Source: Viscum album
Taxonomy: Eukaryota; Streptophyta; Magnoliopsida; Santalales; Viscaceae
Assembly (NCBI GenBank): GCA_963277665.1
Contig: OY728130.1
Location: forward strand, 1,360,020,393-1,360,084,392
Reading direction: 5' to 3'
DNA: 64,000 nt
Shown piece after piece: positions 34,863 to 48,057 of this stretch (its first letter is position 1; each line of letters opens with the position of its first letter). The position numbers were made by a program, and so were the translations under genes. The notes under the pieces were generated by a model that was given only the letters and a program-made list of their open reading frames with translations, searched no databases and was not told the origin of the DNA.

Positions 34863-37800
34863 ATGGTATTTTTTAATATTGCATTTACTCTTTATTTTAT
34901 AATATAGTGTAAATCATTCTCATCCCCTGAATGATAACCTTGGAACTAGTTGTTAGCCCATGGAAATTAGGAATGTACTTTAGGATCTATGTCACACTAG
35001 TTTAGATATGATAGATAAGTATCCATATTGGTATGTTACACACAAGGTGCCCAATAAGAATTACCACTAAGAAACCACCCTTCTATAACTACCATCGAGT
35101 ACCCATTAAGGCATATAGGTTAATGAGTGATCTACTAGGTTCTCGATGAAAACCACTAGATATCTAGAATGTAATATCCCTATATGGGCATCTCTCTATC
35201 TAGGTTAACAGGTTTCATCTACAATCCCACTACATATCCAATTTTTTACTCCATTTTTATTCTCTTATAAGCCTTCCAAATACCTCTCTAGTATTTTTCA
35301 AACCTTTCTTATATCTCAAATAACTTCATGGAAATTCAATTAAAGCTTTAACCTTCTATAATTACTTCACTTTTCATGTTGAAAAATGCATATAATTGGT
35401 TTAAAAACTTACACTTCAAAGATAATATATTCAAGTTTGAATGATTTAACTAAAATTATATAATTGCCATCAAATTACTCCATCATTTTCATCTCCTTGA
35501 AAAAAATATCAAAAATATATTCAAATTATGATTTTTATGCATTTTTAGCAATAATTTAATTATAATTTCAACAATATATTCAAATGAATCATATAAAAAT
35601 GATGTAAAAAACTCTGTTCTTTCTAAGGAGTAAAATTATAAAAAAACATACTCTTATAAGTATTTTGTAATAAATAACTAACTCTATCTTTTCTTGATAG
35701 GGCCTAATCTCACATAATATAGATAGGTTTGACTTAAATCCCTTGTCTATAAAATATACACTCAAGAATGATTAAAGTTTAAAATTACGATTTTAGGCCT
35801 GCATATGTAAGAACATATGATAAACATTTCAATTAGAATCATAATAAATCAAATCACCATTTTTTTAATCAAATTGGACTAAATATAACACATTTCATGA
35901 AACATCCATGGCATAAAATTTTAAAAGAACCATATAATCAATTTAGTTAAAAATGAAAATATTTATCAGTGAACACTTTATATTTTAATAATAATGAATA
36001 GTTAAATAAACAAACACTTCATCATTAAATCACATATCATAAGAACATTTTTTTATCAGCTTAGAATAAAATATTTTATATCATATATCTACTTTGAACC
36101 TTAAATATTATTTTTCAACAAACATTTTTTACGGTCTAATATTACATGGATACTTAAGTAGGGACTTTTGGGTCCATAATTAAAAATCCTTTTAATAAAT
36201 ATAAAATGAAATCATATTTTTAACAATAATAAAATGTTGTTATTAACACCATGACATGAATCTTATGTTGTAGTTATGAAATTTATATTGAATGAAATCA
36301 CATGATCAAATTGTTTAAACAAATCCATAGTATAAATTATATCATTGTGTAAGTAATGACATTATTCTTACAATTATTCTAAAGAATGAAAATTAAACAT
36401 CAAACCACATGTTTTTAAAATTAAAAAATTGTCGATAGAGAAAATTTTCATAATGTTAATAAAAAAATTAAATTTCTAAAATACATTTTTAAAAGGAACC
36501 AATTATTTAAAATACTTTGTTATTATGATTCTCTATTTTTCATTATGTTTTAAAAATATAATACCAATAAATTGAGAAAAACCCATTAAATGAAATCTTG
36601 TAACTTAATATAAACCATCATATTAATATTAAAACATGCAATAAAATTAAGAAAATTCCTTTCTAGTTTCCTAGTTTTCACTTCATTAACCTGAAAATCC
36701 CTTATTGGTTATATTTGATACCATTTACGTAATTTTTTAGAATTAATAATATCTTAAATACAACAATAGAACAAAAAAACCCAAGCATGACGATCAATTA
36801 AGAGATGAATATACAAATGAAATGGAAAACCAAAACAATATAATTAAATTAAACTTGTTTTAAAGAGTTATTCCTCATTTTTTAATAAACACCAGAAACT
36901 ACACCCACCTGGATCATACTTTTTCATAGAGTCAACTATTTATGTGATCCATTTCACCCATTTCCCACAAAAGAATTTTTATCAAAGGGATAAGAAGAGA
37001 CATATATTTTTTGAAAAAAATATGTTTATTAATCAATATTCTCCCTGAGTATAACATGATAAACCAAACAAGGAACATAGTCCATCTAGACTCAGTCATC
37101 AAAGATAGACTCAAACTTTTCCAAAGAGTGTGAAACTCTATTCCCATTTAAAAAATAAATTTGACACAAGTTGAATAAAATTGTAAAATAAAAATTGTCC
37201 TTAAGAAAAAGACCAAAAAGAGGAGAGATAGATTGACATACATTTTATTAAAGACACCAATGATTGGTAGTATGATTCAACTACTGATGTAGACTCCCCA
37301 TTAAGAGTTTAAGTTTTTCACAAAATTTTAGGTGATATATGAAAGCATTTATAATTTTAATGTATGTACAATATTTTATCATGATTTGAAAAGTATTTAA
37401 CACTCAAAAGATTTTCCTTTCAAATATGTAACTCATTTTTACATTATCATATCGTGCATAAAACATATATTTAAGTAATATTTTTCTCAATATTAACATG
37501 TCATTTCCAACACATAATGAAAATGAAAATAATGACATGATACCCACCATGTTGTGAAAAGGATTTAGCATATATCACTACATCATGTATAGAATTGATG
37601 ATAGTGGATACAAAAATATTATTTTCTAAACAAACAAAAACATTTATGAAGTTATCCATCCTTAACATTGTTTTACCAATAAGTTAATAAAATGGTTAAA
37701 ATTCTAGATCATTTAAAATATAGTCGATCACTTTTGTTTCGATTTATTTTTTAACATTAATCCACTAATTATTAATCCAAAAAATAAACATTTTCTAGTT

Positions 37801-38540
37801 AATGAATCATTTTATATTTATTTCATCGCATTACAATAATTACACTTTCAGTATTCACAAAAACATTATTTTCCATTAAATATCTTTTATTTTTGTTATA
37901 CATTAATCATTGTGTGTAAAGTGATAAAATTATTTAATCTCTCAATTCACTCCTCATCTTAATGATTTTCATTAAATGAAAACAATCATGGCAACCATGG
38001 GAGGTGCATCTCTCTGCCTAGGTTGGTCTTAACCTCAACAAAATTAAAACTATACTCTAGTGTAACTCTCTTTAATTATATTAGAACTTAGGGAATGAAA
38101 TTTTATTGTGTATTTAATCAATTAATTGATTGAATTCCCTCATATTGTATTTTATCAGGTTTAAAAACAGACTTTAGTGCACCCATTCATTTTTCTTGAA
38201 TTGAGTATATTGCGGTGAATTTTTGTTGGTCAGCCTAAATCATGGGCCCATGTTTTCTAAGAACACAAACTTCCACTTAATGTGGGTTGGATTTAGGACA
38301 GTTTTTTATAGGCTTATAGTCGAATGGGCAATGGAAGTCTTAGAAAAGTGGAGTCAGTCGACAACAACACATAGGCATCACAGAGCAGTGTCACTCAAAT
38401 GGGGAGTATAAAGGTAGGGGTTAATAAATTGTAGGTTGTCTCCTTTTAATTTTTGATTTGGGGTGAGTACAAGCTACATTAGAACCCAAATCCAGTCCTC
38501 CCTTGTGAAAAAATTGATCTAGACCCAATTGGTTCCCTAG

Positions 38541-38760
38541 CACTACCACAAATCCGGGCAAGGGATACACTAGCTTTTATCAGTGCTAAGTAGAAAGAAC
38601 AGATAAAAGGTGGTCTTTATCTGCACTAGTGAAAATCAGTGATAAATATGCCCTTATCAACGCTAAAAAAAACTGATAAAGGTATCCTTTTATCAATACT
38701 TTTTTAGTGCTAATAAAGGGTATATTTATCAATGTTATTTTTACCACAGATAAAATTTTT
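38541..38760 (+). mobile_element. CACTA transposon terminal and subterminal region (left end)
   Basis: Begins CACTACCACAAATCC, the CACTA signature of En/Spm elements (usually CACTACxAGAAA), preceded by TAG as a possible 3-bp target duplication. It is followed by repeats in both orientations of TTTATCAGTGCTA and its complement (38576, about 38610-38640, 38655-38690, 38692-38720, 38730-38757). Such arrays bind transposase in CACTA elements. The matching right terminus is not seen in the window. Confidence 0.75.
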
Positions 38761-41104
38761 CAATAAAAAATATTATTAATCTCTAAAAAATTATTATATT
38801 TATATTCAAAAATAATGTTTATTTGTATACATTAAATTAAAAATTCATTTTTATAATTAATATATATTTTTTAATAATTCAAATATATATTTAATAAATT
38901 TCACTAAATACAAAATATATTTATTATATTTTTATATTTTTATATTTATCATATTTATATATTTATATATTTATATATTTATATATTTATATATTTATAT
39001 ATTTATATATTTATAATTATATATTTATAAAAATATAGAAATACTTGTTAAATATGTGTATTTCTAATTATATATAAATAATTTTTAAATATGTATAATT
39101 GTATTTATAATTATAAATAAATATATATTTCTAAGGAATCTGGTCGATTGATGTGTGAAAATAATTGACGTTTAAATGTTTTGTATTCATCATGAATGTT
39201 AATTTACACATTACACCCTCATTACTATTCATGTTGTCCATAAATATGATGACTCATTTGTGATCTATACATTACTCAGTGTATATGATTCATTCATGTT
39301 CGCATGAAACACTTATGTTCTCATAAATACTTAAAATCATGGTAAATATATTTAAATAATAATTATATTTATAATTATAAATATTTAGTTATATATAAAT
39401 ATTTAAAAATACATTTATATATTTATAATTATATATAAATAAATAATTATATTTAAATAATTATAAAATTGTAGTAATTTTTTAAATGATAAATATATTT
39501 ATTATATTTATAATTATATATAAATTCTTTCTAAATATATTTATTTATAATTATAATTATAAATAATTATATATTTATTTAAATAAATATATGTGTTTAT
39601 TGAATTTATATATATATATTCCCTAAATACATATATTTATTGAAATTTTTTTAATTGATAAATATATTTATTATATTTATAATTATATATAAACACATTT
39701 TATAAAATTACAATAAATAAATTTATTATAATTTAATAGATATATATTAATGTACATATATATACATATAAATATATTTATAATTATATATAAATATTTA
39801 TAAATATATTTATATATAATTATAAATATAAATATATTTATATTTAAATAATTATAAAATTATAATAAATATATCTATAATAATTATAATTTTATCAATA
39901 TATATAATTATAGAAATATATTTATAAATATATACAAATACATATACATATATACAAATATTTATATTTATAATTATAAAAAATATATATGCATATATAT
40001 ATGTAAATAATTGTAAAATTATAATAAATATATTTATTATATTTATAATTATAATTATAAATATATATATATATTTTAATTTTAGTCATAAATATAAATA
40101 AATTTATATATATATATTTAAATACATATGAAATTAAAATAAATATATTAATTATATATAGTCATCAAATATAAATATATATATATATATATATTTAAAT
40201 ACTTATGAAATTAAAAATCATTATTTATTTATTAAATAATTGTGAAATTATAAAAATTATATATAATTAATATATTTATTTTAATTTCATAAGTATTTAA
40301 ATATATATATATTTATTTATATTTATGACTATATTTAATTATTATTTTTATTTTTATTTTATAAATATTTTAATATATATATAATTTTATTTATATTTAT
40401 GGTTATAATGAAAATATATATTTAATAAATATATAATTTTTTTATAATTATTTCATAATTATTTAAATAATTATATAATTATATTTAAATAATTATAAAA
40501 TATATATAAATATAATAATTAAATAAATTTATATAAATAAATTTATTTATTTATAAATATTCAAAAATATTTATAAATATATGAAAATATTTATAATTAG
40601 AATTCTAAATAATAAAAATATATTTAAATAATTATTAAATTATAATAAATATATTAATTATATATATTTATAAAATTATAAATGTAATAAATATTTTTGT
40701 TATAATTTTTTAATTATTATAATAAATCTGTATGTATATATTTATGATTACAACTCTAAATAAATATTTATTTATTATAGCTATTAATAATCATATATAA
40801 AATTTTAATTATTAAATAATTATAAAATTATAAGAAATATATACAATTATTTACAATTATAATTCTAAATAAGTGTAGATATATTAAAATAAGTATAAAA
40901 TTATAATAAATATATTAATTATTTATAATTTTAAATATAATAAATATATTTATTGTAAATTTATAAATATAAATATATTTATTTATTATATATATAAATA
41001 TATATATTTATAGTTATAGTTATAGTTATTATTATGAACATTTATTTATTTATTTATTATAGATTTAATTTTGTAAATATATATATATAAATGTAAATAA
41101 TGTA
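38761..41104. repeat. AT-rich low-complexity tract inside the CACTA element
   Basis: 2.3 kb made almost only of TATATTTATAAT-like words, including a clean 8-base tandem (TTTATATA)n at about 38946-39012. No genes. It separates two blocks of CACTA subterminal repeats. Confidence 0.85.
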
Positions 41105-41220
41105 TTATCATTATAGTTTTACCAGGTATAAAAAACGATGATAAAGGAATTTTTTATTAGCGCTTTCTATTTTAGTACTGATAAAACATACATTTATCAG
41201 TGTTTTTTAGCTAGCGTTGC
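41105..41220 (+). repeat. Second block of CACTA subterminal repeats
   Basis: GATAAAGG, ATTAGCGCTT, TACTGATAAAAC, TTTATCAGTG and AGCTAGCGTTGC match the words of 38576-38757. This supports the view that the AT-rich tract grew inside the original left end. Confidence 0.7.
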
Positions 41221-41239
41221 AAAAGGTTTGCTCAATTAT

Positions 41240-41640
41240 GTAAATAAACTCTAACAGTCTCCTCCTTCTCTCACACATCTCAAGCTCTCATGGATGCCAA
41301 ACCCGGCCTTTGACTCCCCCTCCTCTATTTCCACTGACTCCTCCTCCTCCTCCTCCTCCACCTCCACTACCGACTCCTCATCCTCGTGCTCCTACGATGC
41401 TACCAACTCCTCCTCCTCCTCTGATGTAGCCGAATCCTCCTCCTCCGCCACCGCCACCGCGAAGTCCTTCGTTGTGAACTTCACCTCTACCGCCGAACCC
41501 CATATATTGTGAACCCAACTCCTCTGAATACTCTGCTACTGAATCCCACATTTGATGTGAATCCCTTCCCCTCTACGACCCCACCTCCGCTACGAACCTG
41601 GATCCTCAAGGGAAACCACTCTAAGTCTTTCTATTTTCCT
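41240..41640 (+). other. GC-richer segment with Ser-rich 72-codon ORF (41294-41512)
   Basis: Composition changes abruptly from AT-rich to TCC-rich. The ORF reads mainly Ser and Thr because of (TCC)n repeats, and ends at 41512. It lies just inside the left end of the CACTA element, where a first exon, a leader or captured host sequence could sit. I cannot identify it and doubt that it is a working gene. Confidence 0.35.
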
Positions 41641-42984
41641 GATCTGCATGCTTCCTAATCAATGTTGATAGTCTTTTAATTTGTTATTTATACATTGTTA
41701 TCTATTTTTTGGATTTTACCTTTATGGTTTAGTTATTTAGAGATGTGATGTATTGTGAATAACTAATGTGATACTGTGATTGTTCTTATCTTATCACATG
41801 TCTGTTGAAGGTGAAATCATTCCCATGTTCTTTACTATGATACCCTAGTTCTTGTCTCCAACCCATGGAGATCATGAGAATGCTTTAAGCATTTTATTTT
41901 CTCTATTAGAGTTACGTTTATGGGTTGACCATTGTTGATCTCTTATAGAGATAAACATAACCAACCCTCTAATGGTAAAGAAATGTAGATAATTTATTTT
42001 GACCATTCAAGTAACCTTTTCTTAATGACATAATGGTGTGTTTGAATCATGCTAACAATGCGGATTATATTTACTAATTCCCAAGGGGATAGAAATTGAA
42101 AATGAATGACAATAGTTCAAGTAATTATATTTTAGGGGTTTACAACCTAGGTATTTTTCTAGGGTAAATTTGATTTTTAGGGGAATTCAATACATAACAA
42201 GAAAATTTATTATTGAAGATAAAATAAAAGCATAAAAATCTCATATCTCAATGAACTGGATAATACTATATGGGTTTTATTTTAGTCAAAAATTAATGGA
42301 TTCTTCCACCACCCAATTTTGATATATTTCATAAGTACTAGGAGAGTCTGGTGATTGCATAGACTCATACTATTGAGGATGGGGCTCATACTGCCATTTA
42401 AGTGATGGAACCGCTCCCTAATCACCTCTAGTCATGTATAATATGATTTATAGTAGGAGATAAATACATGAGGGGGATAAAAATTTCTCATATATAAAAA
42501 ATGGATTTGTATAATGTCTCATAACTATTTTTAAGTTTTAACATTAAACTCATTAATTACCACTTAATATAGATGAAAAAATGGAAAGGGAAGGATCTAG
42601 TTACATGAAAACAATGAGTCTAATCTGTGACTACAATTAAAAGCCCCCATGTAGTGATGTGTTTACTATATCAATTGTTTTCATCGATGGGAATAATTTC
42701 TTTTCTAGGGTGATGATTATGTCTATATTGGAGTGTTGGATATGAAAACTAGTTTTGTAGGACCTATATTTCTGTTGCTAGGTATAATCACAGACTATTT
42801 TTCTAAATTAATTTTGGACGATAGAGAGAAACATCAGTCAATATATCCCACTATCATTGGAAAGTTCCTAGATATATTTCTAGTTATTACCAGAGGGTCA
42901 ACTAGGATTATTCTTTATTGGAAACACTAATAAGTCCTTAACCAATAATGTGGTATAGTTTTTCGTAGATGTTTATGAGAGATA

Positions 42985-43430
42985 CTTATAAAATCTTAAT
43001 GGGATATTGATGAAAATTCCAATCATAGCCATAAATAAGCTGGGTAATGAGTATGGATTATATTTTGATGTATCAGGAATCAAGATCTAAACATTTCTAG
43101 TCTAGCATGGTCATGTGGTTGCTTATGGGTTCAGAAAGTTAATGACACAAAAGGGAAACTTCTCAAATCCTTTCCTAGATTTTAAAATAGTGGTGATTTC
43201 CATGAGGTTTTATTGGTATTATATTTGGGGTGAGATTTTTTTGTAATACACTAAAAAAGTTTTTGAAATATATTTAATCACAAAGTGAAATGAACCATAG
43301 ATAATGGAGAAGGTTTGACTAGCTATAGTCCTTTAACATCGGCCTAATTTACACCCTAAAAAAGGGAAAGATTTTTTCTAATGTACTATATTAGAAGGAT
43401 CATTCTTAGGTAGTACATGATTCAATCATC
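42985..43430 (+). pseudogene. Old Ty3/gypsy RT-RNase H fragment inside the CACTA element
   Basis: Plus-strand reading gives IPIIAINKLGNEYGLYFDVS (family APxLxxPxxxxxFxVYxDAS), GHVVAYGFRKLMTQKGNF (family GxVIAYASRxLxxxExNY), VVISMRFYWYYIWG (family VVxALKxWRxYLxG) and, near 43340-43390, FNIGLIYTLKKGKIFSNVL (family DIxLIYTPGKxNxVxNALSR). Order and spacing match the start-to-end of gypsy RNase H. Broken by stops. No LTRs found around it, so it is an isolated relic. The 65-codon ORF at 42733-42930 just upstream is not identified. Confidence 0.65.
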
Positions 43431-44984
43431 AAGTGTAATATAGTTTCCCACATTAAAGATATGTGACTTTATGTTCAAAAGTATCATGGCCAAGTGAACC
43501 TTAAGTCTTTATGTATCACATATTTACTCCTCAGTAGTATTATAAGAGTAAACTGTTGGATTAATACTATTTATTCATAAGAGACATGATAAACCTTTTA
43601 TATCATTGTATTTTATAAAATTTATGTTATTTTTTATTCAAGTATCCTTTATAAAGTGTCTCTCTTATAATTTATGCCTTTGTGAAAATGCCTAGGTGGA
43701 TATTTTAAAATGATTCCAGTATTTTGAAATGTTTCTTAAATAATTATATGAGTTCAACATAACATTTCTTGGTTTTAAAAAAATTTAAAATTATTTAAAC
43801 ACCTGGAATGGACTTAGGTTGCATGTTAAGTGTTTTTCAACTCACATGATTGGATTTAATAAAGGTATGTGAATGTTTTAAAAGGGTATGTAATGTTGGT
43901 TTCATTTTAATATGGGTTATGTGAAGTTTTAAAAGAAAATTTGTAAAATATAGAGGGTTCTCACTCATTTTAAATTATTAATAATATTGGGTGATGAAGT
44001 TTTCTTAACTTATTTTAAAAAATAAATTATGTTTTTGATAAAGTGTGTTTTGAACGAATTGGTTTATTTTAAAAATGATGTGTTATTTTAAAGAGGAATT
44101 TTTGTAAATGGTTGGGTTTTTAATGGGATTTAAAATTTGATTTTATAAATAGTTTTCTTATGACCTCTGAAATGTAGTTTTTCCATAATCGTTTAAGTTT
44201 ATATATTTATAGAGTTAGGAAAAACATTACATTAAATAGGGATGACAAGTACATCAATAATAACACCACGAAAAGGGTAAATTTATTTCAATAATTAAAA
44301 GGATAATATTTCAGTTAGATTTTGTCTCATATTGTAAATTATATTATAATTAACATGGTTCATTGCTTGGTTTCCATTGAAGGATTATTTCTACAAAAAA
44401 TGGATGTTTGGATTATATTCCTTTATAGAGATTTAGAGGAAGTGATCTAAATTGATCGATTGGAATATTTCATGCTAAATGGGATTGAAGTTTCAATTCT
44501 GGTCTCAAATTTTGTTTTTTGGGCTTAAGTAGGCACCAAGGCAGTGTAATTGGAATTTCAATGCTTTCATGGTAGAATTAATGTTCTTGCAGTGTAATGT
44601 ACATAATTTTAGCTATATGAATAGGTATTATGGCCAGAGTTTTCTATATTTATTTTTCTAAATATTAATACTACCAAATAAAATAGTAAATATATGAATA
44701 GAGAAAGGGTGGATACCAATCATATGACAAAATAATGTGAAAATGGAGTGAAATAGTTCATCAAGATTTCAAAAAATCATGCATATGACCCTTCTCAAAT
44801 AATTTTTCCATGTTTATACTATTGTTTTTCAAGAAAAAATAGTCTAGAGGAGTTGGAAGAATACTTCATATGTCATCAAATAGGTTAAATTTATAAATGT
44901 TGGAATAAACATGGAGAAATGGGAATTTACATAATAGTTGGGATATCATAATGTTTTATATATCATCTGATATTATTACAAGCA

Positions 44985-47010
44985 TGGACAATGAAGAAGA
45001 ATATATCAAGGATGTCATTAAAGATGTTAATGATGATGAAGATTGTATTTATGAAATTACAAGGAAAGTTTTAGATTAACTTTGTGATTTCCCAAATTTG
45101 TTTGAGAAGTTAAAGAGTTGTGAAAAGAGGCTATTATATGGTAGTTACACTAAATATATATCATTTTTAGTCGTACTAATGCAATATAATCTAAAACAAG
45201 GAAATGAATAGAGTGACACCAGTTTTATGGAACTACTTGCTCTCTTGAATGACATGATCCTAGAAGATAATGATCTCTTGAGCCAAACATATGATACCAA
45301 ATATATACTACACTCTATGGGTATAATATCTGAAAGAATACATGTATTACCAAATTAATGTACACTATTTATAAAGGACCAAAAATCACTTATAGAATTC
45401 CCAAACTGTGGTGCTTCTTGATACAAGAAAGATAAATTCAGGCCTATGTTAGTTTTATACTACTTTCCAATCATTTTATGGTTTTTTCTCATATATAGAA
45501 GTGAGAATATTGTAGGTAAATTGACATGGAATGAAGATACAATAAATAAATATGGGAAACTACATCACTTTGTAGACTCTCCTCAGTGGAAAAGAATTTA
45601 TCATGAGTTTCCTAAATTTGGAAATGAGATGATTAACTTTCGTCTTACATTACCTACAGATGGAGTGAATACTTTTGGTTTTCAAATCAGTAATCACGGT
45701 ACTTGGATGGTTATCTTTGTAAATTATAATATTATACCATGGTTATACATGTAATTAAATTACATCAAGTTATCTATGCATATATTAGGACCAAAACAAC
45801 TGTGTAATGATATTGATGTTTATTTGGCTCCACTGACCGAGGATTTGAAATTATTATGGGATTCAGGTGTTTTATTGTATGATTCTTTTAGTATTGGGAA
45901 TTTCATGTTGATATCCATGTTGTACGGGATGGTAAATCGCATTCTTGCTTATGGAAAGTTTTTAGGATATATAATTAAATGAACTCAAGGGTGTCCCATT
46001 TGTGAAGAAGGTACACAGTCAATTAGGTTCAAACATTCTTCTAAAACCATGTTTCTAGGAAATTGTTGATTTCTACCCCAGTGGCAAAAGTACTGATATT
46101 TTATGACATTATTAGATTGAAGTTCATAAGAATATATAACACTTTCTCCACTAATAGGTGATCAACTATTTGAGAAATTAGAAGATATAGACACTACTTT
46201 TGGTAAACCATTTTTGAAAAAAATTATGAAAACGGATTGGAAAAATATTTTGTTTTTTGAATTACCATATTGAAATTGTTTGTACAACAGACATTTTCTT
46301 GATGTTAAGAATATTGAAAAGAAAACATTATTTGATATTTTCATTGGTGTGTTTCTAAATGAACCCAGGGAAACAAATGATGGAATTATGGCAATAGGTT
46401 GGACATGGTTGACATGAGAATACAATAAGATTTGGTTCCAGTGAAGGGTGAAAAACAAAATTTTATTCTTCCAGCTACTTGTACTCTTTCTAAGAAGGAT
46501 AGATATCTGTTTTTAAAATTCTTAAATGCCTTAAAGGTCCCAAAGGTGTATTCATTGAATATCAAGAACATTGTATCAATGACCTATTTAAAGATAAAAG
46601 GTATGAAATCACATGACTGTCATGTATTGATGCAATATCATATGCATATAGCTTTAGGTTGCATTGTTTTCAAGAATTTCCATCATACATTAACCAAGAT
46701 ATGTTTCTTCTTAAAATTTATATTCATCAAAGTTAAAGACCCGAAAAATATGGTAAATATGGAAAGAGAAATAGCCATCATATTATGTGAATTGGAAATG
46801 TTCTTCTCACTAACATTATTTGATATGATGGTTCATTTTATGGTTCACTTAGTGGGAGATATTAGACTATGTGGTCTTGTACACTATATATGGATGAACC
46901 CCATTGAACGGTATATGAATATTTTGAAATGGAATGTCAAAAATAGAAGTCAACAAGAAGGTTATATTTTAGAATTATATATTGTTGAGGAAGCCATTTA
47001 ATTATATATT
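44985..47010 (+). pseudogene. CACTA (En/Spm) TNP2-type transposase, decayed
   Basis: A broken transposase read in several frames. In order: LFEKLKSCEKRLL and SFMELLALLNDM (about 45100-45260); PNCGASCYKKDKFRP (about 45400-45440); the 102-codon frame 45446-45754 with KLTWNEDTINKYGKLHHFVD, WKRIYHEFPKFGNE and DGVNTFGFQ (family MTWHxEGRxxDGxxRHPADS, WKxFDxxxPxFAxDxRNVRLGLxxDGFNPFG); 45776-45982 with GPKQLCNDIDVYLAPLTEDL and AYGKFLGY; GCPICEEGTQSI at about 45990; and NRHFLDVKNIEKK (family RHNLDVMHIEKN) near 46290. The last part, the 189-codon frame 46432-47001, is the DUF4218 region: KVPKVYSLNIKNIVSM, MKSHDCHVLMQ, WMNPIERYMNILK. The encoded enzyme would cut and join element ends. Stops and shifts show it is dead. 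Confidence 0.93.
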
Positions 47011-47339
47011 AAATACATATCCAGTGTGGAAAGCATTTGTATACATAAATATCATCACAATCGGTGGCTTGAAGGTTAAGTAATTTCTAGAATATATGTT
47101 ATCATAATCAATATTACATATCAGGAGAAGGCCCACCTTTACATTTTGAATAATTTGTTTTAGGTTTCCCCATATGTTGAAACCCATAGGAAAATTATTA
47201 GGAATTTTAATCTATTAAGGCGTGAAATATGGATATCAAATACACATAATCAATAGTTGATAGGATGGTTTTAAGACCTAAATTTAAAGAAGTCATATGA
47301 AAATATGGATTCAATTTTACAATTAATTTGATGAATAGC

Positions 47340-47770
47340 AAGAGGACCAAGTGTGTATGTATTATCATACAATGGTTATATAATTAATGGTTATATGTTA
47401 TTTAACAATGTGCATGATGAAGAGAGTACCATGAAAAATAGTGGAGATATACTCATGTCAAAAGTGATTACTGTTTTTGTTACTAAGGAAAGAAATCCAA
47501 TTTACATGAATATTTCATACTTTGGAATCATCAATCAAATATATGAGTTGGATTATACAATATTCAAAGTGCTGATTTTTCAATGAAAGTGGGTTGCTAA
47601 TAAAAGTTTTATTAAAATAGATGAATTATGATTCATGAAAGTTTATGTTAGTAAGTAAGGGTATAAATATGAACCACTTATAATGGAATCATAGGCAGTA
47701 CAAGTATTTTATGTTTCAGATCCAGCATACTGAAAGTGTTCAGTTGTTCTATTATTGACCAAAACCATTG
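47340..47770 (+). pseudogene. DUF4216-like C-terminal part of CACTA transposase
   Basis: Frame 47353-47586 reads SYNGYIINGYMLF, STMKNSGDIL, NPIYMNISYFGIINQIYELD and ends at a stop where the family continues with KWVD; the next codons indeed read KWVANKSFIKIDEL, and further on VQVFYVSDPAY. This order matches the DUF4216 domain that follows DUF4218 in plant CACTA transposases. At least three stops. Function of the domain is unknown. Confidence 0.88.
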
Positions 47771-48057
47771 AAGGGTCTGATGAAAATTCAATAGAGTATG
47801 ACCCTTTCATTGGGACATCTTAATCATTTTCTAGTAGTCCAAATATAGATATTTTTTTATGTTATAGAATACCACAATGAAGGGAATCATATCTTTGATA
47901 GAGGTGTCAAATCCCTTCATCCTTTAAAAAAAGAAAAAGTTGTTTCAATAATCAGGTTGCATTTTTTTGTAATATACATCATGTTACCTTATGTTATTAT
48001 CCATTTTTTGTTTTATTTATGTACTCAAAATGAAATTTTAAACCACTTCTGTAGATA

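Larger units (their letters stand above)
31707..38540. other. AT-rich decayed sequence without recognisable genes
   Basis: 6.8 kb between the copia element and the CACTA element. No frame above 85 codons and no protein motif I can name. The 71-codon minus frame at 36932-37147 and 85-codon plus frame at 34148-34405 are unremarkable. Two segments, 35172-35240 (TGTAATATCC, then GCATCTCTC and CTAGGTT) and 37998-38040, share GCATCTCTC-n2-CTAGGTT and may be remains of a gypsy LTR. Confidence 0.6.

Noticed and set aside
41294..41512. Ser-rich ORF as a real host gene
   Set aside because: Composition is set by (TCC)n repeats, it is short, and no flanking exon could be recognised. Kept only as a low-confidence region.
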